Part shown: one piece after another, positions 43,166-53,723 of the stretch
Position numbering within the stretch: the first letter of the stretch is position 1
How the letters are laid out: the number at the start of each line of letters is the position of its first letter
Origin: Desulfomonilia bacterium
GTDB taxonomy: Bacteria > Desulfobacterota > Desulfomonilia > UBA1062
NCBI GenBank assembly: GCA_036567785.1
Contig: DATCTV010000043.1
Coordinates: 62,001-126,000, forward strand
Direction of reading: 5' to 3'
Length of the DNA stretch: 64,000 bases
Position numbers and translations under genes: made by a program
Notes under the pieces: model-generated
What the model was told of the DNA's origin: nothing
Database searches by the model: none
Seen by the model: only the letters and a program-made list of their open reading frames with translations

Positions 43166-44419
43166 TTACAAAGCCCCGTCTGCCCCGGCAATAATACCCT
43201 TTACATCATAAACTACACAGTCCTTGCCCATGAACTTGATAAGGCTCATTTCCTTGAATCTCTGATGGGCAACAGCCGCTACAATGGCATTATATTTTCC
43301 AAGTCCCTTTTCAGAAGAAACAATATGAATGCCGTATTCCTCCATAACCTCTTCAGGTTCGGCATAAGGATCATACACATCAACGGCGCAACCGAAATCC
43401 TTCAGTTCCCTGATAACGTCAACAACCTTCGAGTTTCTGATATCAGGACAGTTTTCCTTGAAGGTGATCCCCAGAACAAGAACCTTCGCCCCTCTGATGT
43501 TGCATCCTTTTTTGATGAGCAGTTTGATTACCTCGGAAGCGACATACGGGCCCATGCTGTCATTGAGTCTGCGGCCTGCAAGGATAATCTGCGGGATATA
43601 GCCCAACCCTTCCGCCTTATGTGTCAGGTAATAAGGATCGACCCCTATACAGTGTCCGCCGACAAGTCCCGGTTCAAAGGGCAGAAAATTCCATTTCGTC
43701 CTGGCAGCTGCGAGCACATCCCTTGTCCTGATACCCATCTTTGAAAAAATAATGGAAAGTTCGTTTATAAAGGCTATGTTTATATCCCTTTGCGAATTTT
43801 CGATGACCTTCGCCGCCTCGGCTACTTTTATTGATGGCGCCTTGTGTGTGCCCGCGGTTATTATCGATGAATAGAGCCTGTCCACGATCGCCGCAATCTT
43901 CGGCGTGGACCCGGATGTCACCTTTTTTATTGTGGGAAGCCTGTGCGCCTTGTCCCCCGGGTTAATTCTTTCCGGGCTGTATCCGCAAAAGAAATCCTTG
44001 TTGAATTTGAGGCCTGATACACTTTCCAGTACCGGAACACAGTCCTCCTCAGTACAGCCGGGATAAACGGTGGATTCATAAACCACGATATCTCCCTTTG
44101 AAAGAACGCTCCCCACCGTTTCGCTGGCCTTCTTGAGCATGGTGATATCAGGCCTGTTGTATGAATCGATCGGTGTCGGCACGGTCACGATATAAATGTT
44201 ACATGTGCTTATATCTTTTTTATCAAGAGTGAAACTAAGGTGTTTTGCAGGCTTGAATTCTTCAGGTTCAATCTCTCTGGTCCGGTCATAATGACCGGAC
44301 AATTCCCTGATTCTCTCCGAATTTATATCAAAGCCTACAGTCGGATATATCTTGCCGAATTCCACTGCAAGCGGCAGTCCAACATATCCGAGGCCTATAA
44401 CAGCAATGCGGTAATCCAT
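43166..44419 (-). CDS. Nucleotide-sugar dehydrogenase (UDP-HexNAc 6-dehydrogenase, TviB/WbpO type)
   Basis: Oxidises C6 of a UDP-N-acetylhexosamine to the uronic acid for surface polysaccharides. 417 residues from ATG 44419, which has AGGGAGG 6 bases ahead; the ATG two codons earlier sits inside that site. Motifs: [19 protein letters not shown] (NAD loop), [39 protein letters not shown], the catalytic Cys in [15 protein letters not shown] and [18 protein letters not shown]. It stands alone, away from the polysaccharide operon at the window end but in the same general pathway as wecB. Confidence 0.92.
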   Translation of the reverse strand: MDYRIAVIGLGYVGLPLAVEFGKIYPTVGFDINSERIRELSGHYDRTREIEPEEFKPAKHLSFTLDKKDISTCNIYIVTVPTPIDSYNRPDITMLKKASETVGSVLSKGDIVVYESTVYPGCTEEDCVPVLESVSGLKFNKDFFCGYSPERINPGDKAHRLPTIKKVTSGSTPKIAAIVDRLYSSIITAGTHKAPSIKVAEAAKVIENSQRDINIAFINELSIIFSKMGIRTRDVLAAARTKWNFLPFEPGLVGGHCIGVDPYYLTHKAEGLGYIPQIILAGRRLNDSMGPYVASEVIKLLIKKGCNIRGAKVLVLGITFKENCPDIRNSKVVDVIRELKDFGCAVDVYDPYAEPEEVMEEYGIHIVSSEKGLGKYNAIVAAVAHQRFKEMSLIKFMGKDCVVYDVKGIIAGADGAL

Positions 44420-44587
44420 TCTCATCCTCCCTTGCAGAATACTCTCAGTCTTCTGATAAAATCGTCGGAATCGAAAAAATACTTTATTCTATTATGATAT
44501 AAACTCTTATAAACCATATTTTGCTGATGAAATGGACTAGGTATATAGGTTATATCTTGGTATATAATTTTTTAAGGTAAAAAGGGT

Positions 44588-46612
44588 ATGAAACCGGACA
44601 GGCTGAGAAAAATTCGAAATATGGGTTTTGTGGCGCACATTGACGCCGGGAAAACCACAGTAACTGAAAGAGTGCTGTTTTATACAGGCCGCATCCACAA
44701 GATGGGAGAGGTGCATGACGGCCAGGCGACAATGGATTATCTGCCTCAGGAACAGGAACGCGGCATCACGATAACATCTGCGGTCACCACCTGCAAATGG
44801 AATGACCACGAAATTCACATAATCGATACACCGGGACATGTCGATTTCACTATAGAGGTGGAAAGAAGCCTAAGGGTGCTGGACGGCGCCGTCATGATCC
44901 TCTGCGGTGTCGGTGGCGTACAGGCGCAGACCGAGACAGTCTGGCATCAGGCGAGAAAATATGAGGTCCCCACACTGGCATTTATAAACAAACTCGACAG
45001 GCCGGGCGCCGATTACAGGTCTGTCCTCTCCCAGATAGAAAAACGCCTGGAGATAAAACCGGTCCCGGTACAGCTGCCCTATTATGATGGCGACTCCTTC
45101 AGGGGCGTAATCGATCTCCTTCGGATGAAGCAGCTCGTCTGGAAAGATGATGATCAGGGCAGCGAGGTCATCGAAACGGATATTTCCGAAGATATTCTGA
45201 GCGAAGCATCGGCGGCAAGGGACCACATGATGGAAACACTCGCTGAACTTGACGATTCTCTGATGGAATCATATCTTTCAGGGGATACAATCAGTGTAAG
45301 AACCATAAAAGACGTCATGCGCAAAGCCACGATTGAAAACAGAATCCTGCCGGTGCTTTATGGAGCGGCACTAAGGAACAAGGGCATCCAGCCACTGGTA
45401 GATGCAATAATAGACTACCTTCCCTCCCCCAATGATATAAGGCCGCCGCTCGGGCATGACAAAAAGACAGGTGAGATAATCACGATACCATCAGACCCTC
45501 AAAGCCCGCTGGTTGCATATGCTTTCAAGGTATACATGGAGGAAGGCAGAAGGCTTGTTTACTTAAGACTTTATTCAGGCGAAATATATACGGGCGATGA
45601 GCTGTTCAATACCACGAGGGAAACCTCCGAGAAGGTCGCCCGGCTCTTCATGATGCATGCTCATCACAAGGAGAGGATCGAAAAAGCCGTGGCAGGTGAT
45701 ATCATTGCCGTTGCTGGCCTGAAAGACGCCGTAACCGGTGACACACTGACCATAGGCAATGAAACCCTTGTGCTTGAACCGATAGAAGTGCTCAAACCCG
45801 TTATATCAATCGCCATTGAACCAAAAAGCGGAGGAGGAGAAGCCTACCAGAGACTGATGACAACCTCTTCAAAGCTCATGGATGAAGACCCGACGATTAA
45901 AGTCAGCGAAGATCCGGATACAGGCCAGGTAATCCTTGCAGGCATGGGCGAACTTCATCTTGAAATTGCCGTGGACAGGCTTAAAAACGCCTTTGGAATC
46001 GATATAAATGTTGGGAACCCGCAGGTACTTTACTGCTCAAGTATAACAGGACAGGCCGATGGAGAATCGATGTTCAGCAAAAAACTGGGAGACACTCTCC
46101 ATTCCGGTCATGTCACACTCCATGTCTCCCCTGCCAGAAGAGGTACGGGAAACACGTTTGATATTATTCCCGATATGAATGACCAGCTGAAATCTTCAAT
46201 CCTTCTCGGGCTTGAAGAGGGCTGTCTGGCCGATCCTGTTAACGGTTACAACATAGTTGATGTTGCAGTTCAGGTAAAAAAAGTTATTATAACAGATGAG
46301 ACGACCGGACAGGGAATGAAGATAGCCTCGCAAATGGCTCTTCAGGAAGCGGTTAAAAATGCAGGTATCCTTGTCCTTGAACCGGTTATGGATATCGAGG
46401 TTATGGTTCCTGAGGAATATGTCGGAGATGTTGTGGGAGACTTGAGCTCTCGCAGAGCGAACATCGAGGGAGTTGTAATAAAAGGTAAATATCATTGCAT
46501 AAAGGCATATGTTCCATTATCAAGGACAGTCGGATACTCCACTCAGTTGAGATCCATGAGCAGAGGAAGGGGCAGCTATAATATGAAATTCTTCCGTTAT
46601 GACAATTTGTGA
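44588..46612 (+). CDS. fusA2: Elongation factor G paralogue
   Basis: 674 residues of the EF-G family with GTPase motifs G1 AHIDAGKTTVTERVLF, G2/G3 ERGITITSAVTT and DTPGHVDFT, and G4 NKLD. The switch region reads MDYLPQEQERG rather than the MDWMEQEQERG of the main factor, so it is probably a second, specialised copy (EF-G2-like), used in ribosome recycling or stress translation in other bacteria. Domains III-V are intact (MGELHLEIAVDRLKNAFG, SRRANIEGVV). It is followed after 8 bases by gspC and heads the type II secretion operon, an unusual place for a translation factor. Confidence 0.9.
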   Translation: MKPDRLRKIRNMGFVAHIDAGKTTVTERVLFYTGRIHKMGEVHDGQATMDYLPQEQERGITITSAVTTCKWNDHEIHIIDTPGHVDFTIEVERSLRVLDGAVMILCGVGGVQAQTETVWHQARKYEVPTLAFINKLDRPGADYRSVLSQIEKRLEIKPVPVQLPYYDGDSFRGVIDLLRMKQLVWKDDDQGSEVIETDISEDILSEASAARDHMMETLAELDDSLMESYLSGDTISVRTIKDVMRKATIENRILPVLYGAALRNKGIQPLVDAIIDYLPSPNDIRPPLGHDKKTGEIITIPSDPQSPLVAYAFKVYMEEGRRLVYLRLYSGEIYTGDELFNTTRETSEKVARLFMMHAHHKERIEKAVAGDIIAVAGLKDAVTGDTLTIGNETLVLEPIEVLKPVISIAIEPKSGGGEAYQRLMTTSSKLMDEDPTIKVSEDPDTGQVILAGMGELHLEIAVDRLKNAFGIDINVGNPQVLYCSSITGQADGESMFSKKLGDTLHSGHVTLHVSPARRGTGNTFDIIPDMNDQLKSSILLGLEEGCLADPVNGYNIVDVAVQVKKVIITDETTGQGMKIASQMALQEAVKNAGILVLEPVMDIEVMVPEEYVGDVVGDLSSRRANIEGVVIKGKYHCIKAYVPLSRTVGYSTQLRSMSRGRGSYNMKFFRYDNL

Positions 46613-46620
46613 GGTCAGGT

Positions 46621-47454
46621 ATGCTTAATCGCTACAAATGGGTTATACCTGTTGTATTCATAACTCTTTTTGCCTGGGTTATCGTAGGAATAATCATGAG
46701 TGTCAGCGGACGGCTTCTGTTCGTAATGCCCGGTCCGCCCAAGCACAGTGAAGTAATCGTAAAAACACCGAAAAGACAGCCTGCACCACTTTCATCCTAT
46801 GACATCATAAAAGAAAGAAAGCTGCTCGGTTCAATCTCCGCAACTCCGCAAGGAGCCCTTACAGGTGATGACAGAGACCGTCCGATCGCCGCACTGGGAC
46901 TTTTATTGAAAGGCACCATCGCCGGATCGGAACTTTACAGCAGGGCTATTATTGAAGACAAGGGCAAACAGCAGATATATAAAATAGGTGATTCGGTATC
47001 GGGAGCAAGCATCATCGGAATCTTCAGAAACAAGGTAATCCTTATGTTGAACGGCCAGGAACAGATGCTCGTCCCGGAGGAGAAAACAGATAAGAAAGGC
47101 CAGAGAGGCGGCCCTGCATCAGGTCCGGCAATATCAATACCCAGCATGGCAGATGGCGGAGATATGTCGGCAGTCATGCAGAATATGGAACAGCTCCTTG
47201 GAAATGCACGGGTTGTCCCCTATTACAAAGGAGGGGAACCTTATGGTTTCAGGGTAACCAACGTTGAGAACAATTCACCGCTCTTCGGCCTTGGCGTACG
47301 TTCGGGAGATGTAATTAAATCGGTTAACGGAACACCCGTGAAATCATCTGAAGACGCAATGAAGTTATACCAGAACATGCAGAATGTATCCTCGGCAAAC
47401 ATCGAGCTTGAACGCCATGGTGTGACAACTTCCGTTAACATACCTTTGAAATAA
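46621..47454 (+). CDS. gspC: Type II secretion protein GspC with PDZ domain
   Basis: 277 residues. One N-terminal membrane helix (VIPVVFITLFAWVIVGIIM), a periplasmic HR domain (YDIIKERKLLGS, IAALGLLLKGTIAGSELYSR, IGDSVSGASIIGI) that contacts the secretin, and a C-terminal PDZ domain (YGFRVTNVENNSPLFGLGVR, SGDVIKSVNGTPVKSSEDA). ATG 46621 is preferred because GAGG lies 6 bases upstream; a GTG at 46609 is also in frame. It links the inner-membrane platform with GspD. Confidence 0.87.
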   Translation: MLNRYKWVIPVVFITLFAWVIVGIIMSVSGRLLFVMPGPPKHSEVIVKTPKRQPAPLSSYDIIKERKLLGSISATPQGALTGDDRDRPIAALGLLLKGTIAGSELYSRAIIEDKGKQQIYKIGDSVSGASIIGIFRNKVILMLNGQEQMLVPEEKTDKKGQRGGPASGPAISIPSMADGGDMSAVMQNMEQLLGNARVVPYYKGGEPYGFRVTNVENNSPLFGLGVRSGDVIKSVNGTPVKSSEDAMKLYQNMQNVSSANIELERHGVTTSVNIPLK

Positions 47455-47510
47455 CTGTTCATATTCCAGGAGATATCGGGATTATAAAAAAAATATCGGG
47501 GCAATGGTAA

Positions 47511-49013
47511 ATGTTTGAGAAATATTTCGGCCTTACTGAAAATCCTTTCAATCTTACACCTGACCCCAAATATCTCTTTTTTTCAAAAGTCCATAAAGAA
47601 GCACTTTCCCATCTGAAATACGGTATCGATGAAAAAAAAGGCTTCGTTCTGATTACCGGTGAAATCGGCGCGGGCAAAACCACACTTTGCCGGGTTCTGC
47701 TGACAACATTGCCGGATACCATAAAAACCGCCCTGATACTGAATCCCACACTGTCCGATATTGAACTTCTGCAGACGATAAACCAGGAATTCGGCATCAG
47801 CTCGACAAGTTCTTCAAAAAAGGCTCTGCTTGACGAATTGTATGGTTTTCTCCTTGATGTCAGGGCAGACAACAAAAACGCGGTGCTGATAATTGATGAA
47901 TGTCAGAATCTTTCCACTGATGTGCTCGAACAGATCAGAATGCTTTCAAATCTTGAGACAGAGAAGGAGAAGCTTCTCCAGATAGTCCTCATAGGACAGC
48001 CTGAACTGAAATCAATGCTGTCAACCCCGAGCTTGAAACAGATAAACGACCGCATCACTGTAAGATACCACATGGGACTTCTTAATAAACCTGATACAAG
48101 AGATTATATCAGACACAGACTTATAATATCAGGCTCTCATGGCGATATAAAATTCTCCAGGGCCGCGCTGAACAGGATCTACAAATTTTCATCAGGGCTT
48201 CCAAGAAGAATCAATTCGGCATGCGAGCGTTCGCTTCTCATCGCATTTACAAAAGGGACAAGTTCAATAACCGGTCCCATTGCCCGTCAGGCAATCGGAG
48301 AGATTACAGGAGAGAGTACAGGAGCTGCATATTTCAGAAAGGCCCTTGCCGTTGCTGCGGTACTCGCAATTATTGCCGGTGTGATGTTCTTCTGGAAGCC
48401 TTTGCTGTCTCTTATCGACGAAAAAACCGGCATGGCGAAACCAAATGAAGAAATATCCCTGACCCGGCAGCCCGATGTAAGGACTCCTGGCCCTCCGGCT
48501 TACGACTGGATCATGAAGGATTATAAAACTGCGATAAACTCCCTTGAACAGCTCCCGGAAAACGCCGGGGCAATTTCTGTTCTGAACCTTCATCCGCCCT
48601 TTGATTTTCTCAAGAGCATCTCGAAACCTTTTGCCGCTTCAGTATGGGGGGGCTATGTCATTGCAGAACGTATCGATAATAATACTGCCGAGCTGATAAA
48701 AGCGGACGGAAGCAGGATAAATATCCCCTTAAAAAACTTTTCAGATATATATCAGGGCCATGCGTTTATGATATACAAGAAAAATCCCTCAGGAAATATT
48801 TTCGGTAAATCATCAAAAGGGAACGGTGTTAAAAAAGTACAGGAAAAACTTAAAGAACTGGGATATCTATCTAACGACCCGAATGGTGTTTACGATAATG
48901 AAACTTATGAGGGCATAAAAAAACTGCAGGGAAAATGCGGTCTGACAGAGGACGGTATTGCCGGCACCGAGACATTGACCCTGATTGATATGCTCAAAGG
49001 TGAAAAGATATGA
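47511..49013 (+). CDS. exeA: ExeA-like ATPase with peptidoglycan-binding domain
   Basis: 500 residues. It opens MFEKYFGLTENPFNLTPDPK as all ExeA/GspA proteins do, with Walker A ITGEIGAGKTTLC, Walker B AVLIIDECQNLS, one membrane helix near residue 285 (AVAAVLAIIAGVMFF), a C39/cystatin-like middle part and a C-terminal PG_binding_1 repeat (GVKKVQEKLKELGYLS, ETYEGIKKLQGKCGLTEDGI). ExeA with ExeB helps place the secretin in the peptidoglycan layer. It overlaps the next gene in ATGA. Confidence 0.9.
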   Translation: MFEKYFGLTENPFNLTPDPKYLFFSKVHKEALSHLKYGIDEKKGFVLITGEIGAGKTTLCRVLLTTLPDTIKTALILNPTLSDIELLQTINQEFGISSTSSSKKALLDELYGFLLDVRADNKNAVLIIDECQNLSTDVLEQIRMLSNLETEKEKLLQIVLIGQPELKSMLSTPSLKQINDRITVRYHMGLLNKPDTRDYIRHRLIISGSHGDIKFSRAALNRIYKFSSGLPRRINSACERSLLIAFTKGTSSITGPIARQAIGEITGESTGAAYFRKALAVAAVLAIIAGVMFFWKPLLSLIDEKTGMAKPNEEISLTRQPDVRTPGPPAYDWIMKDYKTAINSLEQLPENAGAISVLNLHPPFDFLKSISKPFAASVWGGYVIAERIDNNTAELIKADGSRINIPLKNFSDIYQGHAFMIYKKNPSGNIFGKSSKGNGVKKVQEKLKELGYLSNDPNGVYDNETYEGIKKLQGKCGLTEDGIAGTETLTLIDMLKGEKI

Positions 49014-49708
49014 GTTCCATATATGAAGCCCTGAAACGGGTTCAAAACGAAGATAACAGCACATTGCCCCTGACCGACAAACCGAAGGGCTGGAACACCC
49101 CGAAGAACTGGGCGATTATTATCGTTGCGGTAACTCTCAGTTCGCTGGTTACCATGGGTATATATTCTTATGTCTCGACAAATCTCTTAAATAAGAACAT
49201 CCAGAGCAGACTCAAGAACAATCATTCACAGGCACCGTTAAAACCCGAAACCATTCAGAAAAAAGAGGCCCCGGCGGCTCAAATAATACATAAGGCTGAA
49301 GCAGCAGTTCAGGACCCCCTGGCAAGTGCTCCTGACAAAAGCAGAGATGAATATATACAAACTGCAAATCAAAGTTTTGAAAAAGGTGACCTCGATAAAG
49401 CAATTTCCATTTACAAGGAAGCTCTGGGTGTTTATAAAAATGATGCGGGTCTGATAAACAACCTTGGAGCAGTCTTGTTGGCAAAGTCCGATTATGACAG
49501 TGCAATAAAGTATTTTAAAATTGCAATTCAGTGCTCGAAAGGTAATGTTGAACCGGTATATAATCTCGCCTGCGCCTATGCAAAAAAAGGAGACAGTACC
49601 TCTGCCTTGAAAGAGCTTAGAAAGGCGCTTGAGATGAACAGGAAGGATGTCAGAAAATGGGCAAAGGATGATCCTGATCTCAAAAGTCTCAAAGGTAAAT
49701 GGGACTAG
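49010..49708 (+). CDS. ExeB/GspB-like protein with TPR repeats
   Basis: 232 residues. The start MSSIYEALKRVQNED followed by one membrane helix (NWAIIIVAVTLSSLVTMGIY) is the ExeB/GspB pattern. The periplasmic part, however, has tetratricopeptide repeats (YIQTANQSFEKGDLDKAISI, INNLGAVLLAKSDYDSAIKY, YNLACAYAKKGDSTSALKEL) instead of the proline-rich domain of ExeB. It overlaps exeA by four bases. A role together with ExeA in secretin assembly is likely; the TPRs could bind GspD. Confidence 0.75.
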   Translation: MSSIYEALKRVQNEDNSTLPLTDKPKGWNTPKNWAIIIVAVTLSSLVTMGIYSYVSTNLLNKNIQSRLKNNHSQAPLKPETIQKKEAPAAQIIHKAEAAVQDPLASAPDKSRDEYIQTANQSFEKGDLDKAISIYKEALGVYKNDAGLINNLGAVLLAKSDYDSAIKYFKIAIQCSKGNVEPVYNLACAYAKKGDSTSALKELRKALEMNRKDVRKWAKDDPDLKSLKGKWD

Positions 49709-49735
49709 AGTGATGATAATCGTTAAGGGGGAGAA

Positions 49736-51985
49736 ATGAAAACTGTACGATTTTTGGTGATACTGATTATGATTACACTGTTTTCGATAGGCAGTACATA
49801 TGCCGCGAGAATGGTGGATAAAAACTCGACAGTTTCAACAGCACCAGTCGATGTCAAACAACAGGGGAAAGCCGTACAAAAAGAAACAACGAATACACCC
49901 GATGAAGAGGTTTTATCAGCCAAGGACTTCAGTTCTTCCGCTTCCGACACGAACAAATCTGAAGCCAGGAAAGGCACAAAGAATACAAAGGGCAAAACAC
50001 AGTATGTAACAATGGATTTTGACGGCATGGATATCAGCATGCTGGTGAAATTCATTGCCGATATCACCAAGAAAAACTTCATCATCGATAACAATGTGAC
50101 AGGAAAGGTCAGTGTCGTTTCCCCCCGCAAAATGACAATTGACGAGGCCTATAAAGTCTTCGAGAGCATCCTGGAGGTAAACGGATATACGACTGTCAAA
50201 ACCGGCAATATAATAAAGGTGGTGAAATCAGCGGACGCAGTCACCAAAGGAATTGAAACGCAGACTTCAATATCGACATCTGTCCAGGACAAGCTGGTTA
50301 CACAGATCATACAATTGAAGTATGCCGATGCCGAAGACATTAAAAATCTCATTACTCCCCTTATTTCAAAAAGCAGTTCGCAGATAATGTCATATCCACA
50401 GAGCAATATCCTCATAGTTACCGATACCATCTCAAATTTAAAGAAAATCATGGAAATATTGAAGGTGATCGATGTCAAAGGAAATGCTCAGGATGTCAAG
50501 ATACTTCGTCTTGAGCATGCCTCTGCAACCGACCTTTCAAACAAACTGAACCAGATACTGTCAGGTTCCGCCGTTGATCCCAGCACAAGGGCGATATCAA
50601 AACGCATGCCCGGGGCAACTTCATCGAAAGAACCTGCAAAGATCCTACCTTACGAGAGGACAAATTCATTAATAGTTGTAGCAAATGCACAGGACATGAA
50701 AGACATTTCAGCACTGATCACAGAGCTGGATATCCCTACACCAAGCGGAAAAGAAGATATCCATGTCTATTATCTGCAGAATGCGACCGCTGAGGATGTG
50801 GCAAAGGTATTAAGCGGAATGCCTTCCATTACAAGCCCCGACGCTTCAGCAAAGGCCGGCTCCAACGTCCAGCAAAATATTGCCATGTCGAGCACATCTA
50901 GTCAGCAGCAGAATTTCAAGATTTCTCCCGACAAATCGACCAACTCCCTTATCATATTTGCCGATCCCTACACCTATGAAAACATTGTTGAAACAATCCG
51001 TTATCTTGATATTCCCCGCAAACAGGTATTCGTCGAAGCATTCATCATGGAAGTCAATACCAACTACGATTTCGAGATCGGTGTTCAGTGGTCTTTCTTT
51101 AATTCCTTTAAATATGACAGCGGCAAAAAAACAGGGGGATGGTTTGCCAGGACAGGTGACACATCGATAGCATCATTAAGTGACCTGCCGGCAGGACCGC
51201 TTCTCGGTGTTATCGGTCAGGCGATCACAATAAACAAGGGCGATACGTCGATAACACTGCCCAACATGGCCTCATTCATAAATGCCGTAAGCAGTGATAA
51301 GGACATACACATAATTTCCAAACCGCAGATAATCACTATGGACAACAAACAGGCCGAAATAAAAGTCGGCAAGAATGTTCCCTATATTACAAGAGAAGAT
51401 ACAGACTCTACAAATATCAACAGAACGGTCAGGACATACGACTATCGCGATGTCGGTGTGACACTGAAAATCACACCGCAGATAAACCAGGAAGGCGGCG
51501 TCAGAATGGATATATTCCAGGAGATAACAACACTTGTCCCTGGCACCGGCGAAGATAAATATGCTCCCACAACATTCAAACGTTCAGCCACAACTACAGT
51601 ATCGGTTAAAGACAGCGAGACAATGGTTATAGGGGGGCTTATAGGAGACAGCCTGACAGTCGGTAACGCCAAGGTTCCCATGCTCGCCGATATTCCTCTG
51701 ATCGGTTATCTGTTCAAAACAGTCAACCGCTCACGTGAAAAAACAAACCTTTATATTTTTATAACGCCAAGGGTAGTTGACACCATCGAAAAGTCGGATG
51801 ACCTCTATAACAAGAAATACGGCGAAGTAAAGGCTGTTGAGACCAAACTGAGGCAACAATCACCTGACATGTCCAAGACCGAGGAAGCCCCACCCATACC
51901 AAAAAATCCTGAATCAAAGGAACAGGCCGCTCCTCAGGTAAACGTGAAAGAACCGGATGTTAAGATAGAGCAGAAAAGCAATTGA
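49736..51985 (+). CDS. gspD: Type II secretion outer-membrane secretin GspD
   Basis: 749 residues. Signal peptide (FLVILIMITLFSIGSTYAAR), a linker of about 80 Ser/Thr/Lys-rich residues, N0 domain (VTMDFDGMDISMLVKFIAD), N1-N3 repeats (LKYADAEDIKNLITPLIS, RLEHASATDLSNKLNQIL, YLQNATAEDVAKVLSGM) and the secretin barrel (RKQVFVEAFIMEVNTNYDF, ISKPQIITMDNKQAEIKVG, GVTLKITPQINQEGGVRMDI, VPMLADIPLIGYLFK). The tail is Pro/Glu-rich, as where a pilotin may bind. It forms the exit channel. GGGGGAGA lies ahead of the ATG. Confidence 0.95.
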   Translation: MKTVRFLVILIMITLFSIGSTYAARMVDKNSTVSTAPVDVKQQGKAVQKETTNTPDEEVLSAKDFSSSASDTNKSEARKGTKNTKGKTQYVTMDFDGMDISMLVKFIADITKKNFIIDNNVTGKVSVVSPRKMTIDEAYKVFESILEVNGYTTVKTGNIIKVVKSADAVTKGIETQTSISTSVQDKLVTQIIQLKYADAEDIKNLITPLISKSSSQIMSYPQSNILIVTDTISNLKKIMEILKVIDVKGNAQDVKILRLEHASATDLSNKLNQILSGSAVDPSTRAISKRMPGATSSKEPAKILPYERTNSLIVVANAQDMKDISALITELDIPTPSGKEDIHVYYLQNATAEDVAKVLSGMPSITSPDASAKAGSNVQQNIAMSSTSSQQQNFKISPDKSTNSLIIFADPYTYENIVETIRYLDIPRKQVFVEAFIMEVNTNYDFEIGVQWSFFNSFKYDSGKKTGGWFARTGDTSIASLSDLPAGPLLGVIGQAITINKGDTSITLPNMASFINAVSSDKDIHIISKPQIITMDNKQAEIKVGKNVPYITREDTDSTNINRTVRTYDYRDVGVTLKITPQINQEGGVRMDIFQEITTLVPGTGEDKYAPTTFKRSATTTVSVKDSETMVIGGLIGDSLTVGNAKVPMLADIPLIGYLFKTVNRSREKTNLYIFITPRVVDTIEKSDDLYNKKYGEVKAVETKLRQQSPDMSKTEEAPPIPKNPESKEQAAPQVNVKEPDVKIEQKSN

Positions 51986-52022
51986 TATGCTTAACAGGCA
52001 TGATGACAAGGGGTGAATCTTA

Positions 52023-53723
52023 ATGAGAATACCAAGCCTTGAGCAGGTAGTTATCTCGCAGAATCTTGCAAATGAAGAAGCACTTCAGAAGGCGCTGCTG
52101 GCTCAGAAACAGAAGGGCGGCTCTCTAAAGGACGCGCTTGTCGATTCAGGCGCTGTCAATGATGTCGAACTGCTCAAAGCCATATCCAAAGCATGGGGGA
52201 TCGAATTCATGCACATGCTCGGTGACCTTGAGGTTGACCCTGCAATACTTGACAAACTGCCGGTCACTTTTCTCAGACGCTATAATATGGTGCCTTTCAA
52301 ATGGCAGGGGGATACGCTGATAGTTGCAGTGAATGACCCCATGGATCAGGACCCATTCTTTGACATAGGCAAGGAAATGTCTGCCAGAGATATAAAGCGC
52401 ATCCTGGCAACGAAGCAGGAGATCCATTCAGCCATAAACCGGCTCAATGACATGAAAAACGAAAGCGCTCAGGATATCGTCGAGGATATCCGGGAAGAAG
52501 AGGAAGAGGATCTCCTGACAGATATAGAAAATATCCAGGATATAAGCGTCATGGAAAGCGACGCCCCGATAATCAAGCTGGTGAACAGACTCATGATGCA
52601 GGCCTTCCGGGAAAGGGCATCGGATATTCACGTCGAACCTTATCAGTCCGAGGTCAGGATACGATTCAGAGTCGACGGAATCCTGCATGATGTATTGAGC
52701 CTCCCCAAACGCATCCAGTCGGCAGTCATTTCACGAATAAAGGTCATGGCGAATCTGAACATTGCAGAAAAACGCCTGCCACAGGATGGAAGAATAGGAA
52801 TCAAGCTTGGAGACCATTCCGTTGACCTGCGTGTCTCTACGGTCCCGACGGCAAACGGCGAACGGGTTGTAATGAGAATCCTGGACAAGTCCTCGGTGCT
52901 CTATGGACTTGAAGAACTTGGCTTCTATCCTGATGACATGGAAATTGTGAACATGCTGCTCAAGCAGGAACATGGCATTGTCCTTGTAACCGGCCCTACA
53001 GGTTCCGGCAAGACCACATCACTGTATTCAATGCTAAGCAAAATCAACTCTCCGGAGAAGAATATCCTGACAATTGAGGACCCGATTGAATATCAGCTGA
53101 AGGGTATCGGACAGATACCGGTCAATACTAAAGTAGGCGTCACATTCGCTTCCGGGCTCAGGTCAATAGTCCGCCAGGACCCGGACATAATCCTGGTCGG
53201 TGAAATCCGAGACCTGGAGACCGCCGAAATCGCCATTCAGGCCGCACTGACAGGACATCTTGTCTTCTCAACTCTGCATACAAACGATTCCGCAACTGCT
53301 ATTACACGCCTCATAGACATGGGCATTGAACCTTTTCTTGTTACCTCATCCGTTAATGCAATCGTCGCACAAAGGCTTTGCAGAAAGATATGCACCGATT
53401 GCCGCCAGCCCTATTACCCGGAAAGCGAGAGCCTCCTGGAAATCGGGCTTGTCAGAGAAAAACTGCTCTCTGAAGGCCACTTGTACAGGGGTGCCGGCTG
53501 TATGGAATGCCTCAATACAGGCTATAAAGGCAGGATCGGCATTTATGAAATCCTTGTGATGAGCGATTCGATGAAATCAACAGTCCTGAAGACATCCGAT
53601 GCGAATGATATTAAAAAACAGGCAATTGAAGAAGGGCTTCATACGCTGAGAGAAGACGGTGCAAGAAAGGTGAGTGACGGCGTCACCACTATAGAAGAAG
53701 TCATAAGGGTCACTCAGCAATAA
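52023..53723 (+). CDS. gspE: Type II secretion ATPase GspE
   Basis: 566 residues. N-terminal MshEN/GspE-N domain (SLEQVVISQNLANEEALQKA), then the ATPase with APIIKLVNRLMMQAFRERAS, Walker A TGPTGSGKTTSLYSML, Asp box IEDPIEYQ, Walker B RQDPDIILVGEIRDLETA, His box GHLVFSTLHTNDS and the zinc-binding four-Cys module CRKICTDC with GCMECLNTGY. It powers pseudopilus assembly. Its stop codon overlaps the radA start by one base (TAATG). The other type II secretion genes (gspF to gspN) are not in the window. Confidence 0.95.
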   Translation: MRIPSLEQVVISQNLANEEALQKALLAQKQKGGSLKDALVDSGAVNDVELLKAISKAWGIEFMHMLGDLEVDPAILDKLPVTFLRRYNMVPFKWQGDTLIVAVNDPMDQDPFFDIGKEMSARDIKRILATKQEIHSAINRLNDMKNESAQDIVEDIREEEEEDLLTDIENIQDISVMESDAPIIKLVNRLMMQAFRERASDIHVEPYQSEVRIRFRVDGILHDVLSLPKRIQSAVISRIKVMANLNIAEKRLPQDGRIGIKLGDHSVDLRVSTVPTANGERVVMRILDKSSVLYGLEELGFYPDDMEIVNMLLKQEHGIVLVTGPTGSGKTTSLYSMLSKINSPEKNILTIEDPIEYQLKGIGQIPVNTKVGVTFASGLRSIVRQDPDIILVGEIRDLETAEIAIQAALTGHLVFSTLHTNDSATAITRLIDMGIEPFLVTSSVNAIVAQRLCRKICTDCRQPYYPESESLLEIGLVREKLLSEGHLYRGAGCMECLNTGYKGRIGIYEILVMSDSMKSTVLKTSDANDIKKQAIEEGLHTLREDGARKVSDGVTTIEEVIRVTQQ

